In this document: positions 39,201 through 45,984 of the stretch, piece by piece
Position numbering within the stretch: the first letter of the stretch is position 1
Layout of the letters: each line of letters starts with the position of its first letter
Assembly (NCBI GenBank): GCA_963757565.1
Contig: CAVWSB010000011.1
Coordinates: 2,480,001 to 2,544,000, forward strand
Source of the DNA: PALSA-894 sp963757565
GTDB lineage: Bacteria; Pseudomonadota; Alphaproteobacteria; Rhizobiales; Xanthobacteraceae
Reading direction: 5' to 3'
Length of the DNA stretch: 64,000 nucleotides
Notes under the pieces: generated by a model
What the model saw: the letters and a program-made list of their open reading frames with translations, nothing else
Told to the model about the DNA's origin: nothing
Database searches by the model: none
Made by a program: the position numbers and the translations under genes

Positions 39201-39305
39201 GGCCCGATCACGCTCTCGCCCATGCCGGCCTTCATCACCACCAGGGGCGGCGGATACTTTTTCATGCCCGGCAAGCGGCTGGTGGATTTTCTTCTGGCCC
39301 GTTAG
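36273..39305 (+). CDS. Large membrane-anchored DyP-type heme peroxidase
   Basis: A 1010-residue protein with intact frame. Residues 1-190 form an N-terminal soluble domain (THFASLHAIRSQDGKRAYIV), residues about 195-270 hold two to three membrane helices (TYLWPVIALLLLAALLAGIL and VWVVILLLGIGYGLL), and the rest is a peroxidase part. DyP hallmarks are FGFVDGISQPVI (G-x-x-D-G, Asp647) and CPFGAHIRRANPRD with the proximal His882, then RVGRGYKDGD. Between the anchor and the DyP motifs is a conserved-looking block (DVLFFSNYDSSWESYLEDFI). An Ala/Thr-rich insert (about residues 805-860) interrupts the peroxidase core. Classical DyPs are 300-500 residues long, so this is a much larger member. Translated directly after the P450. 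Confidence 0.85.
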   Translation: MSNALVTVIAPLALDRVADAEAAVDQLGNPARPDIRAALDKHEDGESGTHFASLHAIRSQDGKRAYIVLEFSADGTDDEALARIDRQIGAHLRPVFAHASDWKEGDLLAYMKRHCVVPANGWMGSPGALFAGTPGLTVGRVAKEARLGSLIAGRLAQQGDDMTALERVADIRARLGNEKDFFTPARPSVPFEQPSLLAFAFQLAVSFIKTYLWPVIALLLLAALLAGILTALGPHGLWWRFGAFVFGFATTLSAGVWVVILLLGIGYGLLRRAEANDSLEERVVPHATNAAMFERENQAGYRHNHMISITQRKPGALRWFTSRLVFWAVGEFAARYYRPGFLSDIGTIHFARWVTAPGSPDVLFFSNYDSSWESYLEDFITRAHAGLTAIWSNSVGFPRAKNLFQDGATDGERFKRYARQSMVPTRFWYSAYPHLTTTIIRNNSEIRRGLSGTMTEDEAILWLSRFGSAARPASKLVSSEIQSLVFGGLGFLEYGTCLLFDDLPDRGDAARAWLKGIEGNIAYNDGRRLEAKQEAAITLALGARGLKRLGMPEEGLATFPFAFLDGMTTPARARILGDTGPNAPERWTWGRTQPDAALLVYGTTEAAVAALAKQVTDAALEKGMAPPREIPLEKVADDKKEPFGFVDGISQPVIRGTYKGMRNADPIHLVEPGEFILGYPDNRGNIPPGPTLPATADPHNQLPLVGAVTGFDKTVVENDRDLGFNGTFLVIRQLEQDVDSFHNYCDQQAKRFAGRLPAPYNVTSDFIAAKLIGRWPDGSSVMRYPYESRVDAAKRGATQLNDTTRPRTNRSAAIEAPAKAAVSKTALVAAAQAVTASATVSTAAAGKPDKSIAVLPNRKTSDNDFLFGAEDPEALRCPFGAHIRRANPRDSFDPGSSDQIDITNRHRIMRVGRGYKDGDKKGLMFMCLNGDIERQFEFVQQTWLMSPSFHGLACEKDPVLGDGEKGACDFTIPSRDGPITLSPMPAFITTRGGGYFFMPGKRLVDFLLAR

Positions 39306-39370
39306 CGCGCGCGGCGACCTGATGGACGCGAGAAAGATCGCGGGCTTGAGACACGCCCTTGGCGCGTCCC

Positions 39371-39928
39371 CTAGTCGGCAATCCGGCGGATAACGCGCGC
39401 CGGGTTTCCTCCGACCAGCGTGTTGCGCGGAACGTTTCTGGTGACCACGGAGCCCGCCGCAACGACGGAGTTTTCCCCCACCGTTACCCCGCCGATGATC
39501 GTCGCGCCGGCCGCGATCCAGACATTTCGTTCGATCACGATCGGCTTCGCGATTGTGACGTCGCGCCGCCGGGACGGCTCGACCGGATGGCCGGACGTGA
39601 TGAGGCTCACGTTCGGCCCGACCATGACATCGTCGGCAATGTCGAGCCCGCCGAGATCGTAGAACGTGCAGTTCTGATTGACGAAGACATTGCGCCCGAC
39701 CGTGATGTCCGTCCCGCCCGTTGTGAAGAATGGCGGGATCAACAAGAAACTGTCGTCCACCGTCTTGCCGATCAGTTCGCTGAACAAGGCACGGACTTCG
39801 TCCGCATCGTTGAACGTCAACCGGTTGAGACTGGCGGTGAGCGCCATCGCGCGCTTGACGCTCGCCAGCATGGCCGCGGATTCCGGCGTCCGCCGCGGAA
39901 TGATCCTGGTGCGGTCATCGTTCGCCAT
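39371..39928 (-). CDS. Maltose/galactoside-type O-acetyltransferase (hexapeptide repeat)
   Basis: A 185-residue left-handed beta-helix acyltransferase. The N-terminal helix region (RAMALTASLNRLTFNDADEV) is typical of maltose acetyltransferases; the hexapeptide region follows (NVFVNQNCTFYDLGGLDIAD, GPNVSLITSGHPV with the catalytic His in SGHP, then IVIERNVWIAAGATIIGGVT). The end NTLVGGNPARVIRRI is the family's last coil. It acetylates a sugar or similar acceptor with acetyl-CoA. Convergent with the peroxidase gene. Confidence 0.9.
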   Translation of the reverse strand: MANDDRTRIIPRRTPESAAMLASVKRAMALTASLNRLTFNDADEVRALFSELIGKTVDDSFLLIPPFFTTGGTDITVGRNVFVNQNCTFYDLGGLDIADDVMVGPNVSLITSGHPVEPSRRRDVTIAKPIVIERNVWIAAGATIIGGVTVGENSVVAAGSVVTRNVPRNTLVGGNPARVIRRIAD

Positions 39929-39956
39929 TCGATATTTCGCTCCGGCGCCGTTCTGG

Positions 39957-40337
39957 TCACGGAGACTGAGCCGGCAGCCAGATCAACAGTACCGCGGCGA
40001 GCGCAATCGCTGCCGGGAGCGCCTGTACCAGCCAGATGCGCTTGCCGACGGTCGCGCCGCCGTAAAGCCCTGCGATCACCATGCAGGCGAGAAAGTACAG
40101 CGCGAGTTGCGGCGCGTAGGCAGGCGGCGCGAGCAGCGCCCAGATCAGCCCCGCCGCAAGGAAGCCGTTGTAGAGCCCCTGGTTGGCGGCGAGCACGCGG
40201 GTGTGCTCGGCCTGGTCGGCGCTCATGCGGAATGTCGCGCGCGTGCCCGGCGTCGTCCACAGAAACATCTCAAGCACCAGGAAATAGATGTGCTCGGCTG
40301 CAACCAGCGCCACCAGCACCTTCGCGATCATCAACAT
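39957..40337 (-). CDS. DUF1304 membrane protein
   Basis: A 126-residue protein with four membrane helices. The family signature is at the start (VALVAAEHIYFLVLEMFLWT) and ANQGLYNGFLAAGLIWALL in the middle, as in DUF1304 proteins. GGAGGGG upstream of ATG 40337 fixes the start. Function unknown; inner-membrane location. It is 28 bases upstream of the acetyltransferase gene on the same strand. Confidence 0.85.
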   Translation of the reverse strand: MLMIAKVLVALVAAEHIYFLVLEMFLWTTPGTRATFRMSADQAEHTRVLAANQGLYNGFLAAGLIWALLAPPAYAPQLALYFLACMVIAGLYGGATVGKRIWLVQALPAAIALAAVLLIWLPAQSP

Positions 40338-40455
40338 TCGCCCCTCCCCGACTCGCCGATCGCCATCATACCCGCTTGCCCGCGCCGTTGCGCCGACGCA
40401 TAGTCCGCCGGACCCGCCACTCACACTTCAGTCATCCTCAGGGGAGAAACGTCTC

Positions 40456-41307
40456 ATGAAGCTCGTTCGCTTCGGCGCGCCCGGGCGCGAAAAGCCCGGC
40501 ATCGTCGACAAAGACGGCAAGATCCGCGACCTGTCGAAAGTCGTGCCCGACATCGCCGGCGAGACACTCTCGCCGAAGGGCCTCGCGAAAATCCGCAAGA
40601 CCGACATTTCCAAGCTCCCGTCCGTGAAGGCCGGCACGCGGCTCGGCCCCTGCGTCGGCGGCACGCGCCATTTCATCGCGATCGGACTGAACTACGCGGA
40701 CCATGCGGCGGAAGCCGGCGCGCAGGTGCCGAAGGAGCCGATTATCTTCCAGAAGGCGCCGACCTGCATCGTCGGGCCCAACGACGACACCATGATCCCG
40801 AAGGGCTCGACCAAGCTCGACTGGGAAATCGAGCTCGGGATCGTGATCGGCAGCCGCGCGCGCTACCTGTCCAAGAAGGACGCGCTCGATGCGGTCGCCG
40901 GCTGGTGTCTTGCCAATGACGTGTCCGAGCGCGCGTTCCAGATCGAGCGCGGCGGCCAGTGGACCAAGGGCAAGGGCTGCGAGACGTTCGGGCCGCTCGG
41001 ACCGTGGCTCGTCACCAAGGACGAGATCAAGGACGTGCAGAAACTCGACATGTGGCTCGACGTGAACGGCGAAAAGCGTCAGCGCGGCAGCACCAAGACC
41101 ATGATCTTCAGCGCCGCGCACATCGTCTGGTACTGCTCGCAGTTCTTCGTGATGGAGCCGGGCGACGTCATCATCACGGGCACCCCGCCGGGCGTCGGGC
41201 TCGGCATGAAGCCGGAGCCGCAATTCCTCAAAGCGGGCGACGTCGTGACGCTCGGCATTGCCGGCCTGGGCGAGCAGAAGCAGAAGGTCGTGCGCTTCAA
41301 GTCCTGA
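40456..41307 (+). CDS. Fumarylacetoacetate hydrolase-family protein
   Basis: A 283-residue enzyme of the FAH / hydroxyhepta-dienedioate isomerase family. The N-terminal domain is KLVRFGAPGREKPGIVDKDG; the catalytic domain contains AIGLNYADHAAEAGAQVPKE, the metal ligands in LDWEIELGIVIG (E-x-E), and GWCLANDVSERAFQ, followed by GDVIITGTPPGVGLG. Such enzymes hydrolyse or decarboxylate acylpyruvates and ring-cleavage products. No aromatic degradation cluster is around it. Confidence 0.9.
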   Translation: MKLVRFGAPGREKPGIVDKDGKIRDLSKVVPDIAGETLSPKGLAKIRKTDISKLPSVKAGTRLGPCVGGTRHFIAIGLNYADHAAEAGAQVPKEPIIFQKAPTCIVGPNDDTMIPKGSTKLDWEIELGIVIGSRARYLSKKDALDAVAGWCLANDVSERAFQIERGGQWTKGKGCETFGPLGPWLVTKDEIKDVQKLDMWLDVNGEKRQRGSTKTMIFSAAHIVWYCSQFFVMEPGDVIITGTPPGVGLGMKPEPQFLKAGDVVTLGIAGLGEQKQKVVRFKS

Positions 41308-41332
41308 GGCGCGACGCGGGCAGCGCCGCCGG

Positions 41333-41572
41333 TCAGCGGCGGCGCAGCGCCCCATAGGCAAAGCCGATCATGCCGGCGATTGCGAGCGTCGTGTAGGGGC
41401 GCTTCTCGACCGAGTCGAGGATCGCGTTGAGCACGCTGTCGCGCGCCTCGCGGCCTTTGCGCTGCGCGTCGGACGTGACCTCGCCGAAAACCGCCTTCGT
41501 CTCGCGGATCGTCGCTGCGCCGCGCTGCGCGACCTCGTCGAGTGCCGCGTAACCCTGTGATGTGGTGCTCAT
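41333..41572 (-). CDS. Small DUF883/ElaB-like membrane-anchored protein
   Basis: A 79-residue protein: a hydrophilic helical part (ATIRETKAVFGEVTSDAQRK) and a C-terminal membrane helix with basic end (TTLAIAGMIGFAYGALRRR), the layout of the ElaB/YqjD/DUF883 group, whose members bind ribosomes or sit in the inner membrane in stationary phase. The assignment rests on layout rather than clear sequence identity. It lies just downstream of the terminase gene. Confidence 0.6.
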   Translation of the reverse strand: MSTTSQGYAALDEVAQRGAATIRETKAVFGEVTSDAQRKGREARDSVLNAILDSVEKRPYTTLAIAGMIGFAYGALRRR

Positions 41573-41658
41573 GAAGTCCCTGCCTGCAAGAGAATGTCGG
41601 AGAACAAGTGCGCAGCCACGGCGTTCGTTCCCCGCAGCAACCAAAGTTCTGCCTCTCC

Positions 41659-43005
41659 TCACCCAAGCACGCGGATGCGCGGCCCCGCCCCGCTCCGCCC
41701 GGTCAGTTCGGTCACCGCCCACACCAGCGCGTCGAGCCGGTCCGGCGAGCGTCCGCCGGAGAGCCCCGACGGTGCGAATTCGCACATCTGGTCCTCCAGT
41801 TCGGGGAACGGCGCGGCGTGGCGCACGGTCCCCTGCGCGTACATCGCGGCGACCGGCTCGGCGCGCAGCCACTTGCCGCGCGTCGCATGCACGGCCTTCA
41901 CCGGCACCGCCGGATCGACCTGCTGCAGCACGGCGCGCACCATCGCGCCGCCCTGGTTCACCTCGGCGACCAGCGTGTCGGCCGCGAGCCGCCGATAGAG
42001 CGCGACCGCGCGCGCGGCCCAGCCGGCAGGCGCCAGCCCCGCGACGGTCGCATCCTCCAGCACATAGACGGCGCCATCCTCCGCGCGCCCCGCCGCCACG
42101 ATGCCGCACGCATCGCCCCCGCGCGCGCCCGCCGGCGGATCGATCCCGACCACGATGCGCGCAAGCGGCGGCGCCGCCGTCACGCGACACGCCTCGATCA
42201 TGGCGCGGGTCCACAGTGCGCCGAGGCGGTCCTCGATGATCTCGCCCAAAATCTCCTGGCGGCCGAGCCGCGTGCCGGCATAGCGCGCCACCACCTCGGC
42301 CAGAAACGCGGGCGAGAGATGCGCCGCATTGGCCTGCGTCGCCGCGCGCGTCACCGCGGTGCGCGGGTCGGCGATCAGCCGCCGGATCAGCGCGGTCGGC
42401 CGCGGCGTCGTGGTGATGAGCTGGCGCGGGCGCGCACCCAGCCGCAGGCCGAACTGCAGCATGTCGAACGCGTCCTCCGCATTGCGCCATTTGGCGAGCT
42501 CGTCGCACCATGCGGCATCGAACTGCGGCCCGCGCAGGCTCTCCGGGTCCTCGGCGGAAAACGCCTGCGCGATCGCGCCATTTTGCCATTCGAGCCGCCG
42601 CCGCGAGGGCGACCACACCGGCCGCTGCCGCCACGCGCCGAGCCGCATCAGGCCGGACTCGCCCTCGATCATCACCTCGCGCACGTCATGCTCGCTCTCG
42701 CCGACCAGCGCGATGCGCCCGTGCGGCGCATCGGCGTAAGGCGCGATCCCCAGCGCCAGCGCGCGCACAAACTCGGCGCCGAGCCGCGTCTTGCCGGCGC
42801 CACGCCCGCCGAGCGCAAGCCATGTGGTCCACGGCCCGCCATTGTTGGCCGCAAGCGGCGGCTCCTGATGCGCGTGCGCCAGCACGGCGAAATCGTCAGA
42901 GAGCCGGCGCGTCGGCGCCGTCCCCAGCGCCACCAGCGCCGGCGCCGTCAGCCCGGCTTGCGACAAACGCGTCAATGCGGCGCGCAAGGTCGCGACGGAC
43001 GTCAT
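41659..43005 (-). CDS. Phage/GTA-type terminase large subunit
   Basis: A 448-residue DNA-packaging motor. The ATPase centre shows LALGGRGAGKTRLGAEF (Walker A), FDAAWCDELAKW (Walker B with catalytic Glu) and LITTTPRPTALIRRLIADP (coupling motif); the C-terminal nuclease begins IVVGIDPPAGARGGDACGIV with the metal-binding Asp and includes LVAEVNQGGAMVRAVLQQV and SPDRLDALVWAVTELTG. It resembles the terminase of alphaproteobacterial gene transfer agents. The start may be 43005 or 43029; both overlap the upstream gene. No portal, protease or capsid gene follows, so the packaging gene is orphaned here. Confidence 0.88.
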   Translation of the reverse strand: MTSVATLRAALTRLSQAGLTAPALVALGTAPTRRLSDDFAVLAHAHQEPPLAANNGGPWTTWLALGGRGAGKTRLGAEFVRALALGIAPYADAPHGRIALVGESEHDVREVMIEGESGLMRLGAWRQRPVWSPSRRRLEWQNGAIAQAFSAEDPESLRGPQFDAAWCDELAKWRNAEDAFDMLQFGLRLGARPRQLITTTPRPTALIRRLIADPRTAVTRAATQANAAHLSPAFLAEVVARYAGTRLGRQEILGEIIEDRLGALWTRAMIEACRVTAAPPLARIVVGIDPPAGARGGDACGIVAAGRAEDGAVYVLEDATVAGLAPAGWAARAVALYRRLAADTLVAEVNQGGAMVRAVLQQVDPAVPVKAVHATRGKWLRAEPVAAMYAQGTVRHAAPFPELEDQMCEFAPSGLSGGRSPDRLDALVWAVTELTGRSGAGPRIRVLG

Positions 43006-43726
43006 CGATGTCGGCACTGTCGGTGTCATGGTCGTCGGCCTGCGGCGTGCTGCCGAGGCGCAGGCGGCGCAGCTTGGCGAGCGTTTCGGTGAGAACGGAG
43101 AGCGTGCGCGCGGTGCGCTCGGCATCGGCCGGCCGCAGCGGCTCGGCGCCGAGGCTCGCGCGCATCGTCTCGACGGTGGAGAGCTCCTTGAGCACCGCGG
43201 CTTCAAGCCGCGCGATCGCGGCGGTGTCGAGCGGCGGCGCGCGTCCTCCATCCCCGCGCTCGGTCTCGCTCCCCCCTCCCCCTGCAAGGGGGAGGGTTGG
43301 GGTGGGGGTCGCTTCTGTCTCGATGATCCCCACCCGGCTCGCGTCGCTCGCCGACCTCCCCTTTTCAAGGGGAGGTAAAGCAGCGCCCGCCAATTCATCC
43401 GCCTGCATGGCGAGCCGCATCACCGGCGAAAGCCCGCGCAGGCGCAGTGCGCCCGCCGGCCGCACCCAGCCGTAGTGGCGCACCAGACGCCCGAGCACGC
43501 TCTTGTCGATGCCGAAATCGCTCGCGATCGACGTGGTGCTTTGCTTCGTATTCTCGATGCGCCGCTTCGCCTCGGCGAGGAATTCGGGCGTGTAGTGCGT
43601 GAGCCGCCGCCCGGTCTTCTTGGCGAAAGGATCGTCGTCGCGCGGCGGCGGCGCGGCCGTGATGCGCGGCGCGCTCCGACGCGCGATCGTGCGCGCGGAC
43701 GCGCCCGAGGGTTTGTGCGGGGGCAT
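42896..43726 (-). CDS. Putative small terminase / DNA-binding partner of the terminase
   Basis: A 276-residue protein. A helix-turn-helix part (KRRIENTKQSTTSIASDFGI, DKSVLGRLVRHYGW) lies in the first 90 residues, and a C-terminal helical part (ARLEAAVLKELSTVETMRAS, LSVLTETLAKLRRLRLGST) could form the oligomer. This order and the overlap with the terminase gene fit the small subunit found next to GTA terminases. Between these parts a stretch of about 37 codons (LPPLEKGRSASDASRVG to TLPLAGGGG) is encoded by palindromic repeat DNA inserted in frame (43268-43378). Function is inferred from position. Confidence 0.7.
   Translation of the reverse strand: MPPHKPSGASARTIARRSAPRITAAPPPRDDDPFAKKTGRRLTHYTPEFLAEAKRRIENTKQSTTSIASDFGIDKSVLGRLVRHYGWVRPAGALRLRGLSPVMRLAMQADELAGAALPPLEKGRSASDASRVGIIETEATPTPTLPLAGGGGSETERGDGGRAPPLDTAAIARLEAAVLKELSTVETMRASLGAEPLRPADAERTARTLSVLTETLAKLRRLRLGSTPQADDHDTDSADIDDVRRDLARRIDAFVASRADGAGAGGAGDGADAPAL
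43268..43378. repeat. Two palindromic repeats inside the terminase-partner gene
   Basis: Two different inverted repeats lie head to tail: CTCCCCCTGCAAGGGGGAG followed by a G-rich tail GGTTGGGGTGGGGG, and ACCTCCCCTTTTCAAGGGGAGGT preceded by the GAGCGACGCGAGC-type arm (on the minus strand). Both are of the dispersed kind normally found between genes in Bradyrhizobium relatives. Here they are translated in frame, adding about 37 residues without a stop. Confidence 0.8.
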
Positions 43727-43858
43727 GATGGAAACCGAATTGTGGAGGATGCCGGAAGACTAGCGGAGGAGCGTCACGCTGTCAAGGAATTTATTCTGGG
43801 AGATACGGTGACGATCAACGGCGTCGACTATGGCATTCTGGCGATTTACTGACTGCCA

Positions 43859-44071
43859 TCACTCCGCGGCATGCACCGGAGGCAGAGCGATCGTCTCGAC
43901 CTTGGAAAGATCGAGCTTCCGTGATGCGTGATCGATATCGAGGCCAACGACGTTGCCCGCACTGTCGAAATCAGCCACGAGCCCCTCGGCGACCTCACGC
44001 GTCTCGGCGCCCGGCGCGCTGCTGAGCTCGATATAGAGACTGTCTGTCTCGGGGTAATAATGCAGCTTCAT
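43859..44071 (-). CDS. DUF2283-family protein
   Basis: A 70-residue protein with the DUF2283 pattern: MKLHYYPETDSLYIELSSAP, EGLVADFDSAGNVVGLDIDH and a short tail SRKLDLSKVE. Such proteins are often the second gene of small two-gene modules with a toxin-antitoxin-like layout. Its ATG overlaps the stop of the upstream gene by four bases. No enzymatic residues are evident. Confidence 0.82.
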   Translation of the reverse strand: MKLHYYPETDSLYIELSSAPGAETREVAEGLVADFDSAGNVVGLDIDHASRKLDLSKVETIALPPVHAAE

Positions 44072-44318
44072 GGCTGGCTCTCGCGGAAATTCCGGTCGAA
44101 GAACGCGTTGTGGACCGTCTCTCCGTCCTCCAATGAACAACTCTGAGGTAGCGCGGTCGAGCCTCGCCTGTAACCATGATCCGGCCCCAGAACCGAATGC
44201 GGCCGTCGCTTTGAACGTCGCGCTGGATCGGAGCGCCGAGCACCTGTTCGCACCATTCGCGCCTGATATACGGGCGCTTGCGCAAGACCTGCTCCTCAAA
44301 ATAGCGTGTCGTGTTCAT
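44068..44318 (-). CDS. Partner of the DUF2283 protein (one frameshift)
   Basis: The joined product of about 82 residues reads MNTTRYFEEQVLRKRPYIRR, WCEQVLGAPIQRDVQSDGRI, RFWGRIMVTGEARPRYLRVV and, after a frame change near 44140, LEDGETVHNAFFDRNFRESQP. I know this as a recurrent first gene of the DUF2283 pair in alphaproteobacteria, with a beta-rich small-toxin look, but its activity is not established to my knowledge. The break in the middle is either an error or an inactivating mutation. Confidence 0.65.
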
Positions 44319-44321
44319 TTG

Positions 44322-44376
44322 CCCTGCCCCACCCGACCGCCGCTGCGCGGCGGCCACCCTCCCCTTCGGGGAGGGA
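44322..44376. repeat. Palindromic intergenic repeat
   Basis: Two adjacent inverted repeats, GCCGC-tgcgc-GCGGC type and CCCTCCCCTTCGGGGAGGG, preceded by gccctgccccacccgacc, separate the two toxin-antitoxin-like modules. It is related in composition to the repeats at 43268-43378. Confidence 0.65.
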
Positions 44377-44421
44377 TTAGCCCTTGCGCGTCGCATCGCT
44401 TGCCAGGCCTTGTTCGCTGCT

Positions 44422-45080
44422 TCAGGCGAGTGACCCGCCGCTCACGACAACATCCGGAATCGTCGTCACGCGATCCCGCGCGGCGCGGAGAATGTCCTGA
44501 TCATCGTTCGCGAGTGAGGGCAGATCGCCATCCTTGAAAAAACCTATTGCGCGAAGAACGAGGCCCGGGTCCTTGCCGTACATCGTTGAAGGCACCAAGC
44601 GCGCGTTCGAGCGAAACGCCAGCCGAAAGCATCGCCGCGATGTCGCGATAGTCCTTGGCCTCGGCGCGATCCAGCGTCGCCTTGAGTTTTGTCGCCAGCA
44701 AATCCTCCAGCGAGGCGACCAGCAACGTTCCGTCGTTCGTTCGCAGCGGTGCGTTGATGCGTCCAATGCTGATCCTGCCGAAGAACGAGACCTTGACCGT
44801 ACCGGACGGCATCGTGGCGCCGACGACAAGCGTGTTGCGGTCTTCCTGAAGCGTGCTCGCGGCTGCCATGAAGGGGAAGGACGACTTCGATCCCGACCTT
44901 GTCGAGTGGTGCCGCATTGAAGAAGTCGAAATCGATCGATGTCCGGTGCCCGAGGTGAAGCGCGACTGCGGTTCCTCCGTACAGCACGAACGACAAGCGT
45001 GGCGCCGCCGCAAGCAACGGCCAGATTTCCTGCTGCGCCGCGGGGAGGATATCCGTTCGCGCCTCAAGGCCGCGCGGCAT
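44422..45080 (-). CDS. AbiEii-like nucleotidyltransferase (two frame breaks)
   Basis: A nucleotidyltransferase of the AbiEii/AbiGii type, about 219 residues when joined. The active-site motif is SFVLYGGTAVALHLGHRTSI followed by DFDFF (GG-x-A ... D-x-D), then NAPLRTNDGTLLVASLEDLL, ATKLKATLDRAEAKDYRDIA (the K...RxKDxxD motif) and a C-terminal MYGKDPGLVLRAIGFFKDGD. Breaks lie near 44885 and 44590. AbiEii proteins are the toxins of type IV systems that block tRNA use during phage infection; the gene overlaps the preceding small gene, as in a two-gene module. Confidence 0.78.
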
Positions 45081-45267
45081 CGAAGGCTCTTTGCGGCGGC
45101 GTATCGGGGATGCTTCGCCCCGTCGCACGGCTCAAGCGCCCCCGCCAGAACTCCCATGAACGCTCGCTGATCCAGCCGGGCTCGGCCCCGAGCATCGCAT
45201 CCGCCAAGCGGTCCGGTCCCAGCGACGTTTCGAGGCGCACGACATTCTCAAACGAGGCAAGGTCCAT
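45064..45267 (-). CDS. Upstream partner of the AbiEii-like gene
   Basis: A 67-residue product from ATG 45267 (DLASFENVVRLETSLGPDRL, WISERSWEFWRGRLSRATGR). The same frame stays open upstream to about 45425 and encodes a plausible N-terminal part (ISLPAGLASELEKAFFWWEH, VGTEPRSDARILAQA) but contains no ATG or GTG at a suitable place, so the real start is uncertain or lost. In related genomes this protein precedes the AbiEii-like gene. It overlaps that gene by 17 bases. Confidence 0.55.
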   Translation of the reverse strand: MDLASFENVVRLETSLGPDRLADAMLGAEPGWISERSWEFWRGRLSRATGRSIPDTPPQRAFDAARP

Positions 45268-45486
45268 CGCCTGCGCGAGAATACGCGCGTCAGAACGTGG
45301 CTCAGTCCCGACGTGCTCCCACCAAAAAAACGCCTTTTCCAGTTCGGAGGCGAGCCCCGCCGGCAGGCTGATATTCGCGCGAGGATTTATCGAAGGACTA
45401 TAGCGCAGATCGGATATTCAAGCCAGCAGCGCGTCGCGCGTGGCACCTGTTTTGTCTTTGTGACATAATGACTTAGCGAAATCCTA

Positions 45487-45575
45487 CCCCCCGCGCGTCC
45501 AGCACCGCCCTGATCGACACCCGTCACCACGGCGCGGTGCGGTCGCGGAAGGCCGCGCCGTTGTCGTGCGCTCGG
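45487..45575. repeat. Degenerate copy of the 3' end of the TRAP binding-protein gene
   Basis: About 90 bases align with 46571-46660, the 3' end of the intact gene; for example GACCACGGCGCGGTGCGGTC there corresponds to CACCACGGCGCGGTGCGGTC here, followed in both by GCGGAA and GTCGTGC. Translated, the copy still reads RPHRAVVTGVDQG-like remains. It marks a partial duplication bordering the small-gene patch 45586-46499. Confidence 0.7.
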
Positions 45576-45585
45576 CGCGTCGCGC

Positions 45586-45984
45586 TCAGGCTGCCGCGCG
45601 TTTCGCGGCACGACGGCCGGTGGCCTTGGGCGGTGGAATCAGCACGTCGGCCGGCACCCGAAAGCGCGCGCGCAGCCTTTGGATCATCGCCATGCTGAGC
45701 TGTTTCTTGCCGCGCAAGACCTCACTGACACGGCTCGCCGTCCCGAGGATCGGCGCCATGTCGGTCGGCGTGAGACCGTGCTGATCCATGAGATGGCGAA
45801 TGAGATCGGCCGTGCTCGGCCGCCGTCGCGGCCATTTGCGCTCCTCGTAAGTAGCGATCAAGCGCGCCTGCGCTTCGAGGCGCGCAACATCCGCGGGCGC
45901 GTTCGAGTCCCAAAGCCGGTCAACCAGCGCACGCGCGCGCGCAAGTTCGGCATCGCTATCGATCAGGATCAGGGTTGCATCCAT
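45586..45984 (-). CDS. higA: HigA-type antitoxin / XRE regulator
   Basis: A 132-residue protein. The N-terminal half (ALVDRLWDSNAPADVARLEA, LIATYEERKWP) is the segment typical of HigA antitoxins of the COG5499 group, and the C-terminal half is an XRE helix-turn-helix (IRHLMDQHGLTPTDMAPILG, VSEVLRGKKQLSMAMIQRL), ending in a basic tail. It should neutralise the HigB RNase and repress the operon. Its start overlaps the stop of the upstream higB remnant (TGATG). Confidence 0.85.
   Translation of the reverse strand: MDATLILIDSDAELARARALVDRLWDSNAPADVARLEAQARLIATYEERKWPRRRPSTADLIRHLMDQHGLTPTDMAPILGTASRVSEVLRGKKQLSMAMIQRLRARFRVPADVLIPPPKATGRRAAKRAAA

Noticed and set aside
43271..43310. A CRISPR-like repeat
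   Set aside because: Only palindromic dispersed repeats are present; there are no regularly spaced direct repeats or spacers anywhere in the window.
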